DNA of 64,000 bases from Cladophialophora immunda (GCF_000835495.1 NW_015622543.1:744001-808000), one strand, 5' to 3'. Shown: positions 20,859 through 33,522, numbered from the stretch's first letter. Numbers and translations are program-made. The notes: generated from the letters alone by a model not told the origin.

Positions 20859-22235
20859 TCATAGCTTGAAATCGGCATTCACAAACGCGCGGATCGCATC
20901 GGGATCTCTCTCGCGACCGGCAATTTGCGACACCATCGAGGTTTTCAATTCGCGCGACCGATCCGAAGTCAAATCGTAGATAGTAGCGAGGTTGATTGTC
21001 AAGGTCTGGAAAGAATGTCCGTCATTGACGAGCTTTTCCAACAACTGCCTTGCCTTCAGAACCTCCCCTCGATATAGATATGCAACTGCAAGGTTCTGTT
21101 CCACAAGTGCAGCCAAGTCTGCGTCAACGCTCGCTCCGTTTTCAGACAGACTCTTCATTGCATCGTCATACCGGCCTTCGGCGATTGCGAGAAGAGAACC
21201 AAGTACAAGCTTGTCCTCCGGGTCCAGATTTCCAGATTCAATCAGCCTCTTGGCTCCAGTGACGTCGCCCATCTTGATTTTCAACAGGACCATTCTGGAA
21301 GTCCAGATTGCCAGGTGATTATCGCTTCCAGGTTTCATGCTTTCGAGTGTCCTCACAGCACAATCGACATCTCCCATTTCAATCAAGGCATTCACAACTC
21401 GGATTGACACTTCGCCGAGCCGTTCCGTCCACACCTTTCTCTGCTCGGGCGATGTATGCGGGGAGGACAAATGTTCTCTGCACTCGAGCGCAACATCGTA
21501 CAGTGTAGATACCCCTCTTCTGGGATCCGAGAAGCCGATGCTCTGCAGTCTGAGCGCCTGCAGGCGCAGAGGAAACGGCATTATATGGCTCGGTACTTTC
21601 TGCGCGCCTGTCAAATCATCATCTGCACCTCGCCCTGGGTTCGGCTCGTCATAGTAGAACCCGGAGCTCAGATCTTCCAGCGCCTTTGCCTCCTGGGCGG
21701 CAAACAGCGAGTTCCCCGAAAGTTCGAGACAAGAGTACCTAATCTCTAGTAGGCGGAAGATCGACCTTGAATCCACTGGCCGCACGGTGCCGGATACCAA
21801 GATGGAGCCTGCCAGCTGGGCGGCCCGTAGAAAATCGCATTGGGAGAGGAGTGAATCTAATTGTTGCATGGAAGCCTTGAGGGGTGTTTCTGAGTTCGGT
21901 GGTGGGAGGAATGGTTTTCGAAAGGGGCCGGGAACCTCGAGCTGAGAGAGAGGATGGTAGATTGAGGCATCGAGGAGGAAGGAGAGGTCCCTTTCCTCCA
22001 CCGTGGGCGAGTCTTGAGCCTGGGTCGCCGGTGGCTGGTTGGCTGTTCCCGACACTCCTGAGGGCTCATTGACTTCTTTACTCGGCGAGAGCGGTGCTGT
22101 AGGGTTTCTAAGCGAGGCTATAGGTGTCGCAGATAGAGACAAAGGGTCTGTTGGTGCATCCAGTGGACCTTTGGTGGTTCTTCGTGGGAGGGCAGTGCGA
22201 CTGGAAGGCTTGCGGCTGTGGTGTGCTGAAGCCAT
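20859..22235 (-). CDS. TPR protein resembling TRAPP subunit TRAPPC12
   Basis: A single exon of 458 residues starting at ATG 22235. The first 85 residues are disordered and Ser/Pro rich. A conserved-looking stretch follows (DLSFLLDASIYHPL, then VPGPFRKPFLPP), and the C-terminal half is helical TPR-like (AALVEQNLAVAYLYRGEVLKAR, then TLTINLATIYDLTSDRSREL). This layout matches fungal proteins related to TRAPPC12, a subunit of the TRAPPIII tethering complex for Rab1/Ypt1 in autophagy and Golgi traffic. The TPR fold is clear; the complex membership is inferred from the overall pattern. It is divergent from DPM1 across 299 bases. Confidence 0.75.
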   Translation of the reverse strand: MASAHHSRKPSSRTALPRRTTKGPLDAPTDPLSLSATPIASLRNPTAPLSPSKEVNEPSGVSGTANQPPATQAQDSPTVEERDLSFLLDASIYHPLSQLEVPGPFRKPFLPPPNSETPLKASMQQLDSLLSQCDFLRAAQLAGSILVSGTVRPVDSRSIFRLLEIRYSCLELSGNSLFAAQEAKALEDLSSGFYYDEPNPGRGADDDLTGAQKVPSHIMPFPLRLQALRLQSIGFSDPRRGVSTLYDVALECREHLSSPHTSPEQRKVWTERLGEVSIRVVNALIEMGDVDCAVRTLESMKPGSDNHLAIWTSRMVLLKIKMGDVTGAKRLIESGNLDPEDKLVLGSLLAIAEGRYDDAMKSLSENGASVDADLAALVEQNLAVAYLYRGEVLKARQLLEKLVNDGHSFQTLTINLATIYDLTSDRSRELKTSMVSQIAGRERDPDAIRAFVNADFKL

Positions 22236-22534
22236 TTGGGAGACGTGACACTCTCACATCCGACGACACAGTCACCCACCTCTTCATTTACTGCGAGATA
22301 TGTGTCCTAATCTCTTTCACAAGCACTGGCTGAGGCTTACGGCAACGACAGAGAGTGATATCGAAGTTCCCTCAGCCGGATAAACCTCGGTTGAAGCCCC
22401 TAAGAAATCCACACCGTCGCGCCGCATTGATGATCTGTCGCGTACGACCCCAACTGCGAAATCCCAGCTGGAGGTTGTCGCACCAAAAGCACCACGTCGC
22501 AATCCTTTAGAACAGACAGGACAAGTCTACAACC
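22236..22534. promoter_or_regulatory. Divergent promoter region: TPR protein and DPM1
   Basis: 299 bases between two start codons carry both promoters. The sequence caaccATGG at the DPM1 start is a good eukaryotic start context. Confidence 0.5.
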
Positions 22535-23352
<818 letters not shown>

Positions 23353-26338
23353 TCTCTTCTTGCTGCTGGGTGTTTGTACAAGGAAGCATTCTACGGTGTT
23401 CAAAAGACAGGGGCATCGGTATGGGCGTGGCCGCAGAGTAATGGTCCATGATTCGATATTGTATTCTGTGCCAGCAAAGAGCGTCCGAACATCTTCTGGC
23501 CCCCAACTGCCGACTTGCGCGCGGCAACAATATTGCTCCGCTGAACAGTCATGGGTCTTGCACAGCGATGATCTTGTCTCCTAGCCTTCTTTGCCGGAGG
23601 ACGGTCTGCTTCATGGATCCTCACCATCCTGGTTCGAGAATACTTTCGGGGTCCGAATGCCCAAGCTGAGCTCGCAGCCAACTTTTACCCGACCCTAGGA
23701 ACAGGTCGATCAACCTGATGTGCCCGTGTTCTACGAAATGACGAGGGAATCACGTCCTCCAAGGGGACAATTGCCGCTGACTTGGAGGGACGATACAAAC
23801 GCAGTAGCCCAGTCATCGTCAGCCATTCTTAAGTCCGCAGAAAATGCCAGCTGAATGCCGCCAAACCGCAACAAAAAGACACACATGAAGCGTTTTTGCA
23901 TCATAATGCTTGACGCCAGTGCCCTAAGCTGGTGGGTTTCTCCCCCGATAAACCCACCAACGACATTTCTTGATCAATTGACAACCCCCTTCCATCATCC
24001 AGTGATCCCGTTCGATTACTATCTTGTTATACGCAATTACTAATACTAATCCATATCGGGTCTACTATTGTACGCAGACTCATATCGTGCAGTCTGTGAC
24101 GGCGAGGGCCAGAAAGAGTTGGCGTTGCGATTGTGGTGGTGAAACAGCCCCATCCCAACCCTCGAGCAAACAAAATTCTTGGTCTCTCCCACCATTGGCC
24201 TGGGGGGAAGCCGGGCTGCCGAGATGTTATTCTATGCAAGGGCCTCATGTCAACAGTGGGCGGCATATTTCCTGCAGTCAGCCCTAAATCCTGCCTCTCC
24301 TACCTGCAACCAGAAACGCACGTTGGCTTAGCGCCACCGCCTCCAGCTGCTGGATTGACCATGCGTCCTTTGCAGAGACGTCACCATCCTATTGGCGTGG
24401 TCCCGCGTGGTCGGATCTTTTGTCTAGCATTCGGGCGAGAGGCTGACATCAAGACGAGGCTGACCCCCAGGAAATATAAGGCCTCTGGCGGTCAACGGCT
24501 GGGCATCACCTCATGTCTGTGAGAGTGACAGCCGTGGTCAGGTATCGCTTCTGGCGGTCTGAGAACAATGGTCATGAGAGTCCCAATATTGACCAGCACC
24601 AGGACCGAAAGCGCAGTAAGACGTCCACTCGAGACCGGATGCGGTGATGCGGGCTGCAGCCATCCATTCAAGTGTCGACGTTGTAGATCGTGACATCAAT
24701 GGTTCCTTCGAGGGAGCATTTTTCTGGGTTCAGAAACAAATTCCAGGACAGGTGCCGATCGCGATGATAGTCTGCTAATCTCAAAGGAAGAGAACTGGTG
24801 GCAGTAAGCCCAATACGAAGAGGTCAAGGAGCCCCAGTCGATCGTGCGATCCTGGACTCGCTTCTCTTCTGGTTGACCTCTGGTGTTTCTTCGCTGCTGC
24901 ATCCTGTCGACCTTACGCCCATTAGGAAGGGGCACTATGGACTTATTGGAAATGTCATATTGGAAATATCGGCCCCATGCACAAAAACGGAAAACGGTTT
25001 GCGCAATTGACGACAGACAACCAGCAAGAAGAGTCCAGGTTAGGATATTCACCAATGCTGCCGAGCCGGAAACTAAAGCGCTTTGCTGTCTGTAAGCTAC
25101 CGCAACGTCCTTTTGTAACGTTAGGCATTGGCGACTTGGAAAGTTTCAAAAAGGGGGCCGAGAGGATAGATGGACGGCACAGCGCATGATTGGAAGACAG
25201 CAAAGCCGAGCATCCAGCCTCGACGAATGCCTTAGACTGCTCTGGGTAGGTGTCAGTCTTTGCCCACATGGACGACGGCTTCGAAGAAAGCTTCCCAACG
25301 TCGCGACTCGATGTCGGCAACTTCAATAGTCCTCTAGCCAACACCTTAGGGCTGATTAGTCACTTAGTTTGTAAATAGAGCACAAGCCAGGGAGGGGGCC
25401 ATGCCTTTCTGATCCCTTAGGGCTGAAAGCCACTCCCCTTGGACAGGGCGAGTTCGGGCCCGATGCCCGAAGCCATCCTGGATTCCTGTTCCAAAAGCAA
25501 ATGGTGCACTGCCCGCACATCTGTCACAACGGGCGTGGCTCGGCCGGGCACAGACACAGACGGAGACGGTCGTGATTCCACTGCAGTCCCAGGTGCCACC
25601 CCCGGACGACATGGGGCACATCGACCCGGTTCTTCTAGTGGCCAGCATGGCAGCAAGGGGCGGAATGGGAGACTGATTCGAGGTGTTGGCCCGAGCCAGA
25701 ATAGCCTGTGCACGCGAAGGCTCAAGCGACTGGGGGACTCTGCATCGTGGAGATGCTTTGCATATCTTGGCCAACCATGTGTGCGTGAGAGGGAGAGAGA
25801 GGGCGAAACCGCCAGAACATGGCCGCTCAATGGTGCATCCTGTTCCTGCTTATACCTCACCGCCTGCCCTTGCACTACCTGGTCAAACTTTGGACTGAAT
25901 CAACCGACTTGGAGGCGGAGCACCTTCACCACGATACCCCAATCTTGTCTTGATGGGGCCACTGGCTGGCAGTCGGAAAGAGATAGCAGACAAGTACCGA
26001 ACCCAACTCGGTTGCGCAGGGCTTAAAGCTCGACCCGCATTCCACCGTTGAAAAGGTGTGTCGAGTCGAGGCGGTATCCCACCCATTCGGATCTCAGGAC
26101 AGTGCTCGTGGCTCATCAGCTTCCGCTTGTCCTTTTCCCGCATCTCTTCAGCCGGTCTGATACACACCATGCAGATGTTAGCGTCCTATATTATCTAAGA
26201 GCCCTGGGATCGGGTCCGTCCTGGTCCATTTGGTATACTGAAAACCACACACTCTCTAGCTGAGGGATTCGGCGGAATCTGACTTAGCTTCCAGAAAACT
26301 TCAGCTCTATTCCAAATGTCCACCTCCGTGCGTACGAG
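23353..26338. other. Three-kilobase gene-free region upstream of a Zn2Cys6 regulator
   Basis: No frame here is long and protein-like; the longest (25439-26026, 195 codons, plus) overlaps equally open minus frames. The tract has ATTGG (inverted CCAAT) near 24390 and a TATA-like aaatataagg near 24471-24480. It probably contains the DPM1 3' UTR and a long promoter or leader of the regulator. A lncRNA or a small undetected gene cannot be excluded. Confidence 0.4.
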
Positions 26339-28599
26339 ATGGTACCACGAGCCCTTGTGGTCGCTGACAGGCGCCCATTGCCCCGTGCTGAGCAGCTTAT
26401 AGAGCGCGGCGACAAACCATCCAAAACACCTGGGGCTGTCGAAATCCAGAAACCCACAGAATCGACGCTGGTAGTGTTGGGGGATAGAAAGGCAGAACTG
26501 GCACGAGACAATACCAGAGAAAGGGAAAGGGAAAGATCACCTACACGATTGAAACGAAGCCATCACAAAGTCCGTACCGGCTGCCTAACTTGCAGGTATG
26601 GATGGCTTGCCAATCTCCCCTCCTCCCTTCTGCTCCTCCTCCTCTTCCTCCTCCCACTTCTCTAAGTCCAGCTCTCTCAATGGCATTTTCCCCTGGTTTC
26701 CATCACCTTTTCATCTCTTTTCCTTGTTCCCCAATGCACTATTGCCTTTTCTAGGACTTCGCTAACGTCAAGCAAGGCATCGGAGGGTCAAATGTACGTC
26801 TATGCCCTCCCACTTGCTGTTACGATCCCAAGAATCCGCATTGGTTCATCTACCAAGATGAGTACAGCAACAGAGCCCTATCTTTGTCTATTTGTCGCGT
26901 ACCTTGACTTCTTCTTGGGGATGCCGTAGCACTTGAGCTAACTCATCTCCTCAATGTCCTAGGCGACGAAACACATCCACGATGCCTTCGATGTGCCAAA
27001 GCTGGTCGAGTGTGCGAAGGCTACACGCAAACAAAACCATGGCCATTCCAGTCTTCATCCCGTGATCGTTCGCCCGAAGGAATTGTCCCTTGGTTTAACA
27101 GCGGCAACCCCATCCACTTCTACAACGAGCCTGATCTCAATCGGCCTACCCAGTTCTTCCTGGAATGCACCGCGCCACGCATTTCCTCCTACTTTGCTGA
27201 AATGATGGACTCCTTCCTCGACGACAAAGCCCTGGTCAATTACTCGTCGAGCTCAGCATGGAGCTTTTGGAATCGGGTGGTTGTCCAAGCAAGTCAGACC
27301 CAGGCCTGTGTCCGTCATAGCTTGGCTGCATTGAGTAGCCTGCATGAATGGATCGAGCTCACGAAACGAACACCGTGGCAGAACCATACATTTACTCTCT
27401 ACTACACCAAGGCCATTACCGAGATCAACCAGAGCCAAAGTGCCTTGCCCCTCGAGATCATTTTGATCTCATGCATCCTTTTCGCCCACTGTGATTTCCT
27501 TATGGGCGCGTCCGCCGCGGGACTCACTCATCTGAAATCGGGCCATCGCATTATTTCCGAGAACCGACGGCGACAAGCCATCATTGCTCCAGAAGTTTCT
27601 GAGTTTATTGAGCCTATAATACGTGGCTTCATGGCCAAGTCGGAAAACTACGCGCTGCGAGAAGAGACGGGACCCGAGGCCAACTCGACAGAAGGTGCGA
27701 CCTACGCGGTGCCTGATGTGCCCGAGATATTTGAAGACCTTGCACAAGCAAACAAACATCTACAGCAGGCTGTCTATATGGTCCTCCTTCTTGAACTGGG
27801 TAAACCACATCATTCGACACGCATGATCCCAGGCGTCCGCAAGTACGTTGCTGACTGGGCGACCGCGTTCGGTCGCTGGAAAGCAAACCTGGAACTTGAC
27901 GAACCGCTCCTCAAGGACTGGCAGCTGTTACTGCTCGCCCACCATCGGATGGCTTTATTGATCTTGAAGACTCTTCCACCAGACAATGACTGCTGCTACA
28001 ATCGTGCCGCTGCAGACTTCCGAATCATGTTCGCTCAGCTACGGACCTTTTTGCGCAGTGGATACACTACAATGGAAAAGGGACAGGACAGTAACCTTGT
28101 CCTGAAGGTGCATCTGGGCTTTATCTCGCCGTTGTACTTTATTGCTACACTGTGCCGAGTCCGCGACATTCGCCGAAACGCACTTGAGGCTTTGCGAGAC
28201 TTGAAAGTCGTCGAGGGCCACTGGAACAGTTGCGTGGCTTACGCCGTCGCCAAAACGGTCATTGAAATCGAAGAAGCATACGGCGAGACTTTGATGAGGG
28301 TGCAGCGTATCAAGGTCGACAGTGTCGATCGGGTAAAAGATGGGACTCTGGAGATCAGATACCACAAAGTGCCAGGAGATGCAACACACGGGGATGCCGT
28401 GACCAGAAGGATAACCGAGCCTTGTTGTCACCATGAGACAAACATGCAATGGGTAGGGTCCCCTTTGTACGAGATATACCCGTGTGCCTGAACTAACGAA
28501 GTCGTTCAGCCGTTGGTGCGTCTGGTCCAACTTCATGGATTCCAGGCGACCGTCAAACCTCGAAAGCTGACCTGTTCGTGCGAACGGACGCCCGCTTGA
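26339..28599 (+). CDS. Zn2Cys6 transcription factor with fungal-specific regulatory domain, four exons
   Basis: Model: 26339-26595, 26777-26793, 26963-28452, 28510-28599; 617 residues. The zinc cluster is assembled from three exons. Exon 1 gives RTGCLTC, a 17-nt microexon gives HRRVK, and exon 3 gives CDETHPRCLRCAKAGRVC. The result is a perfect Cys-x2-Cys-x6-Cys-x6-Cys-x2-Cys-x6-Cys at residues 82-109. A basic, arginine-rich leader (TRERERERSPTRLKR) precedes it. The long C-terminal part is the helical middle-homology type, with LPLEIILISCILFAHCDFLMGA and LLLAHHRMALLILKTL. The last intron (28453-28509) is optional: without it the frame ends at 28491. No target can be inferred, and no obvious cluster partner is adjacent. 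Confidence 0.88.
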
Positions 28600-29993
28600 T
28601 GACCTGAAGATGTCCTCCGTCTACGCATCATGATCAGGAATGATCCAGAGTGGAAGAGCTTGTTAGTCGCACCTCAGCCTCTTCGACAAGGTGGCGCAGG
28701 ATAAACAGCCGCAGAGTCGAGATGCGGACTGAGCCAATGGAAAATGCGGGACTCGCCGTCCTTCTTTACACAGTCGAGATGGCATACCACACTACACGGC
28801 GACTGCTTGCCTATCGTCCTGATCGATCAACTGATAGTTCGTCAGTGATGACCTCGCGGTAATGCTGTCGATGCGATCTGCAGGATACCCCGTTCTCTTT
28901 CACCGAGAGCGTCGCTTGCATGGGAGACTTGAGCGGGTATTCACAGAACTATATTTCCCATGGTCACTGAACTAGAACTTGACCGCGCTATTGCTCGCCA
29001 CCTAGACGAGCCTCGCATCTGCTGTCACAGCACACCATCCGGATCAGTGTCGGCTTCCCCTAGCCCAAACCCAACATGGTGAAAATGCAACCAAAACAAT
29101 TCCCACGAAGGACAGAGCTCCTGTCGTCGGCCCACACTCCAGGGCGACGGCTAGTTTGGAGCTCTTCCACCCTGGGTAACTTGAAGGGGGAAACAGCCTG
29201 AGAGAGACGCATCGAAGAGCTCTCAGGGAAGGAAAGATGAGTGCGAAGATATAGGATGTACGTGCAGTATTTGTGGACACGGGTGAACCAAATGCAAAAA
29301 CATCCGCAATGTAAAGTCAATGTGTATCTTGTCACAACCCGTTAGTTAGGATGCTGAATTGCTGGAAAATAGACAGGGGGAGGTCCTTCTTTCGCCCCCT
29401 TGCCAGGCACACAGTATAAATATTTCGGGAGATATGGTTACAAGGGGAGTCAGCAACGTCTGTCAAAGAGCGGAGAGCATGGAGGATATACCGAGTATGT
29501 ATACGTGGGCAGCAATCCTGGTTATGTCCTGTAGATCTGGGAGACCGAGACGGAAGGCCCAGAAGAAGAGTCAGGCAAACCGTGGGAAGGTTGGTTAGTC
29601 AAGTCCCCTTTTCTCAGCCTCGCGCCAGCCTGATGGCACTCGTCTGCGTACCTACGTACGGAGGACCTACACAAATATATATATGTGGGACGGTCCGGTT
29701 CGAGGACATGGCACAGCACAGCACAGCGCAGGTAGTTTGCGGTAGGGACAGCAGCATTGTTGTAGAACAGCCGTGACGATGCTTCTCTGCTTGAGGCTCG
29801 CGGGGTCTTGTCTCTCCAGCTATGTGTGCCGTCTGTTTCGTATCTGTCTGTCTGTTTGGCTGTCCGCCTTTCTTGTCTACAAACCTGGGTAGGTATGTAT
29901 CTATCCCATCGCTTGGCTACGTATCTTGTGCAGCACATGCGCCCGTAATATTCACTCGTGCCCGTAACATGTCATACGCTCCGCCGACACTCC
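28600..29993. other. 3'-3' intergenic region, no gene supported
   Basis: 1.4 kb between the Zn2Cys6 gene and the convergent glucosyltransferase gene. Several short frames on both strands lack continuity. A TA-rich patch (aatatatatatgtgg, about 29674-29688) is the only compositional feature seen. Confidence 0.4.
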
Positions 29994-31879
29994 TCACTTT
30001 CCTTCTGGCTCCTTGCGCCGCCTCGCAGTCCCATTTGCGTTCATGTTCATGTTCATGTTCATGTTCGCGTTCGCGTTCGTTTTCCCGTTCATAGTCGTCG
30101 TGTGGCCATTAGTCTTCTCCACCAGCCTTCCCTCCGCGTGCTCGTCCGTGCTGCGGCGTTCGGTCTTGTCGTCCCGGATTTCGTGCACTCTCATGTCAAA
30201 GCCGACCCAGAACCGCCGGTCGCGCCAGGTCACGCTCGTGCCGCCCCAGATCGCCCACGTCCAGATCGGGAGGGCCAGGGATTCCCGGCCCAGCCAGGCG
30301 AGGAGCCAGATGGGGAACCTCCGCCGGGAGCGCACGGCCGCGGACAGGGGGCGGGCGAACGAGGGGATTGTTTCGACTTGTCTGTCCCTCCCGGACGCCT
30401 CGATGGTCCTGCCCGAGTGCAGCAGCAGATACACGGTCCAATCCACCGCCATCCAGCAGAGGATGCTCGCGCACCACCACATCCACAACCGTCCCCACGA
30501 ATTCCCTGCCCACCCGTTTGTTCCGCTGAAGGTGGTCAAGCCCCACGCGCCCATCAGCGAACACAGAAAGCTCTCCGTGCCAGGTTCCACCAGCGTCGCG
30601 ACCGGGACGGTGAATTTTCGCACCCTCAACCACCGAACGCGTCGGGACATGTACGACTGCAGCGACATGGAGCTGATCGGCTGGATTGCGAGGTCGCCGT
30701 ACACCAGCCCGTGGTTTCGCATTTTCCTTGGAACGTCAGGGGCGGCCGGCACGGGCGATTTCCAGAGCAGGTCGCCGATGAGATGGTCTTCGCAGATGTT
30801 GTGGGAGAAATAGTCAATGCCGACCCGAGTACTCTGGAACCCCGTGTTCTCTGCATGATGGCCCTGGAGGGCTCCGCTCCTTCGGCTCCTGTCTTCCTCG
30901 AGGGCCTTTTGGGCCGTCAGCTGGTCCAGGTGCACCCGCCGGAACATGGTGGACTTCCCCAGGATGCAGGGAGCGACGGCCACGGTGTTGATGGCGACAT
31001 ACATCTTTGCGTGAGAGGAAGAGAGGAAGAGTTCTTCGACGCGGCCACCGGCACTCCGCTTGAGCCGCTCACTTCTCGAAAGGTTACCAAGGGAAAGCTT
31101 CCTGGCCGTTTGGGGAGTGGTAGGACCGTCGCCGAGGCTCAGAGAGTCTGCCACTCGTAGGTCGCCCTGGTCGGCGTGTAGGTCTACATCGACTGATATG
31201 GGCAGATGATGGACCAGCTTATACGGCGTCGTTGGTGCGTGTCCTTGCCTCGTGAAACCGCATAACCTGTCAACCATGCGCGCGCAAACACCCCGGCCCA
31301 CCCAGACATTACAGTCCAGGATCCATATGAGATCGCGCGCCCCTGCCTCGCGGTATGCCTTGCTCATGTTCCGAATCTTGGGATTGGGCCCGAGACATCT
31401 GCGATAGTTGCTCTCCTCTTCGTCCCCGTTGGCAACCCCGTCGTCTTCCTCCTCGACGAATATCCGCGCATTGTGGCCTCGGTGGTCATTAACGACTCTC
31501 TCGATGATTTCGTAGGCTGGATCGGATCGGGACGAGATACAGAAGTGCACTGCTATCTGATCCCGCGGGTAATCTTGGTGGAACGTCGACGCGAGACATT
31601 CGTACAGGTAGGGTTCGAGTCCCTTGCAGGGGCGAATGACCGTGACATTGGGGATGTCGTGCTTGGCCGACCCGGAGAGGATGGCACCTTGGGAAGGGAT
31701 CTGACGATAATACAGAAACCTGCATCAGCCACGGTCAGCGGCGGAGCGGGGAGCCATCGAAAGAGGGTGGGTTTGGTAGGGAATTGCTGGACGCACAGAC
31801 ACACGTAGCCAATGGCGCAGACGCAGGCGATGAAGATGTACCAAGCGATGCAAATCACCGCGATATGATCTGTGAGCAT
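29994..31879 (-). CDS. UDP-glucose ceramide glucosyltransferase (GT21), two exons
   Basis: Model: complement(29994-31719, 31797-31879), 602 residues. The 77-nt intron uses donor GTGCGT; a donor four bases upstream is an alternative. The enzyme makes glucosylceramide on Golgi/ER membranes. The N-terminus is a membrane helix (LTDHIAVICIAWYIFIACVC). Catalytic landmarks of the family follow: VTVIRPCKGLEP, LIWILDCNVWVG (D1/D2 region), the acidic EDHLIGDLLW (D3), and the RRVRW form of the (Q/R)xxRW motif. Hydrophobic segments near the C-terminus anchor it again. A family-atypical insert at about 160-230 is Ser/Arg rich, and the tail carries an Asn-Met/Asn-Ala repeat. The high-GC antisense frames are shadows. 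Confidence 0.93.
30038..30080. repeat. Hexanucleotide repeat in the 3' end of the glucosyltransferase gene
   Basis: Imperfect tandem 6-mers (ttcatg repeated four times, flanked by gcgttc units) encode alternating Asn-Met and Asn-Ala on the minus strand, near the protein C-terminus. Confidence 0.95.
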
Positions 31880-32152
31880 GAGTGTAGCATGTCGGACGCA
31901 ACGAGTAACGAATGTGAGGCAAAAGACTGAGAGAAGGTCGAGTGAAATGCACGATACGCTACAACAGGAAATTTATTTGGTGGGTTTATTTTGTTCGAGG
32001 AAGTTGGTGTCGAGTTCCGAAATTTCCGCTTCTTCTCAAAGCCCGGCATCGCCATGCTGAAAACCAAAATCACCAAGACACAGGTTACTTGTAGAAATAA
32101 GGCGAAGCTACCGGATGTCTTGTTGCTCTTGCAGTATTGGCCAAATCGTTGG
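31880..32152. other. Short intergenic region upstream of the glucosyltransferase
   Basis: 273 bases between two minus-strand genes. They include an A/T-rich patch (aggaaatttatttggtgg, near 31969-31986) that probably belongs to the promoter of the glucosyltransferase gene. Confidence 0.4.
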
Positions 32153-32944
32153 TCAATCCCTCAGCCATGCGCGCCGTTTCTCCTCCTTCTTCTCCCTCCG
32201 CTTCTCTTTGAAAGCTTTCACCTCTGCCTTGCTCAATTTCTTGTTGGCTCTCTCGGCTCTCAGACTTCGGCCGTCATGGCTATTCGCGGCAGCATCCACA
32301 TCAAAGAAGGCGTTCATCTGTCGCCGACTCTTTTGCTCATCGGTAAATTTTTCGGGGTTGAGGTCTGCTCGCTGCCATTTCCCTGTGAAGCGATTAAAGG
32401 TCCCCGATGCAGCATACATGTCGGCAGGATTTGTGGCTGGAGCAGCGCCGGGCGCATTGTCGACCGGCGAGATCTCGTAGGCTTTGGCATAATCGGCGTT
32501 TGGGTCGTAATCACCGTGAATGGCAGGGTCGTATCCGCCAACTCTGTTTGTCGAAGAGCCCTGTGCTCCCGCTATTCTGTCGTGGTTCCCAACTCCTGGT
32601 GGACCGGCTTGACTGGATGCTTCTGGCACTCTTGGATTCTCCCACTGCGTTACTTTTGTAAAACGGTTGAAGAAATAAAATGCTTGGGCAGCGTCGTCCC
32701 AGATTGGCTCCCAGCCGTCATCCGCTGGTTGGGGAGGGGGGGCCTCGGCGGGTAATGGGGGAGGGTCTTCCTCGGTAGGAAGAGGAGGATTGGCTGCTGG
32801 TGTTTCTGCGGCATGTAGGCCTTCTGTATCTTGGTCTAGGGATTTTGCAGGCGAGGAATCATGGTCGTGCACTTCTCCATCCTCGTCACTGTGAGGACTG
32901 CCCTCTTTGCGTGTTTCTTCTTTTTCGAGACTGGTGATAGACAT
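32153..32944 (-). CDS. WW-domain protein
   Basis: A single exon of 263 residues starting at ATG 32944. An acidic and proline-rich N-terminus (PPPLPAEAPPPQP) precedes one WW domain at about 76-105 (GWEPIWDDAAQAFYFFNR, second Trp at 101, closing Pro at 104), which should bind proline-rich peptides. A second conserved patch reads SGTFNRFTGKWQ. The C-terminus is a highly basic helix (KAEVKAFKEKRREKKEEKRR) that could serve as a nuclear localisation signal. The architecture resembles fungal WW proteins linked to splicing (the FNRFTGKWQ patch recalls WBP-type factors), but the role is inferred. Confidence 0.85.
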   Translation of the reverse strand: MSITSLEKEETRKEGSPHSDEDGEVHDHDSSPAKSLDQDTEGLHAAETPAANPPLPTEEDPPPLPAEAPPPQPADDGWEPIWDDAAQAFYFFNRFTKVTQWENPRVPEASSQAGPPGVGNHDRIAGAQGSSTNRVGGYDPAIHGDYDPNADYAKAYEISPVDNAPGAAPATNPADMYAASGTFNRFTGKWQRADLNPEKFTDEQKSRRQMNAFFDVDAAANSHDGRSLRAERANKKLSKAEVKAFKEKRREKKEEKRRAWLRD

Positions 32945-33522
32945 GACACATTAGCAAGGAAAGTAGGAGAGCGAAAATGGCCTGGAGGTCAGCTACAGCA
33001 TGTTGGTCCGTTACACGATTTGACCGCAGGACGCAGATATACTCATGTAACAGTGATATTGCGGAGCATCAACGCTAGGGCTACGGCACAGCAGCCCGAG
33101 GAGCGAGTTGAGGATCTCTAGATTGATACAACAACGTGGGCGACGATTTGCGACGAGACTGCTTGGTACGCAGCGGTGCTGAGTGATGGGTATGGCAGGT
33201 TCAAGAGTTGGCGGTTGAGTATCGCAAGGGCGAGAAGATGCCCTCCTTCGAGGTCTGGCCACATGAGGAATGTTTGCCGGCGGTAGCGGGTTCTGGCCAA
33301 TCAGGTTCCACCGAAGGCATTTGGGCGGAAAAGGGAAAAGAGCCAGCAAATAACAAAGCTCTCGATAACTTGTCACCACACGCTGTAAGAAGAGACTCAT
33401 GCCACGTCAAAGATTCATTACCATTACCACATGTGCTCATGGTACAGAGCTGGTCCGCCTGCGTCCATTTTGTTGTCATCCCTTGCCCTCCACCGTGTTG
33501 ATGCTCTGCCAGGTCTTTCACC
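32945..33522. other. Intergenic region, no gene supported
   Basis: 578 bases between two minus-strand genes. Overlapping short frames on both strands do not look like protein. It probably contains the promoter of the WW-domain gene. Confidence 0.4.

Noticed and set aside
25439..26026. Plus-strand 195-codon frame upstream of the Zn2Cys6 gene
   Set aside because: Competing minus frames are equally open and the sequence resembles no protein family.
30013..31160. Plus-strand frames of 266 and 400 codons opposite the glucosyltransferase gene
   Set aside because: They lie antisense to a clear GT21 gene, have no recognisable domain, and arise from high-GC codons with few stops.
31605..31635. tRNA-like GGGTTCGAGTCCC box
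   Set aside because: It lies inside the coding exon of the glucosyltransferase (CKGLEP region) and no cloverleaf can be formed around it.
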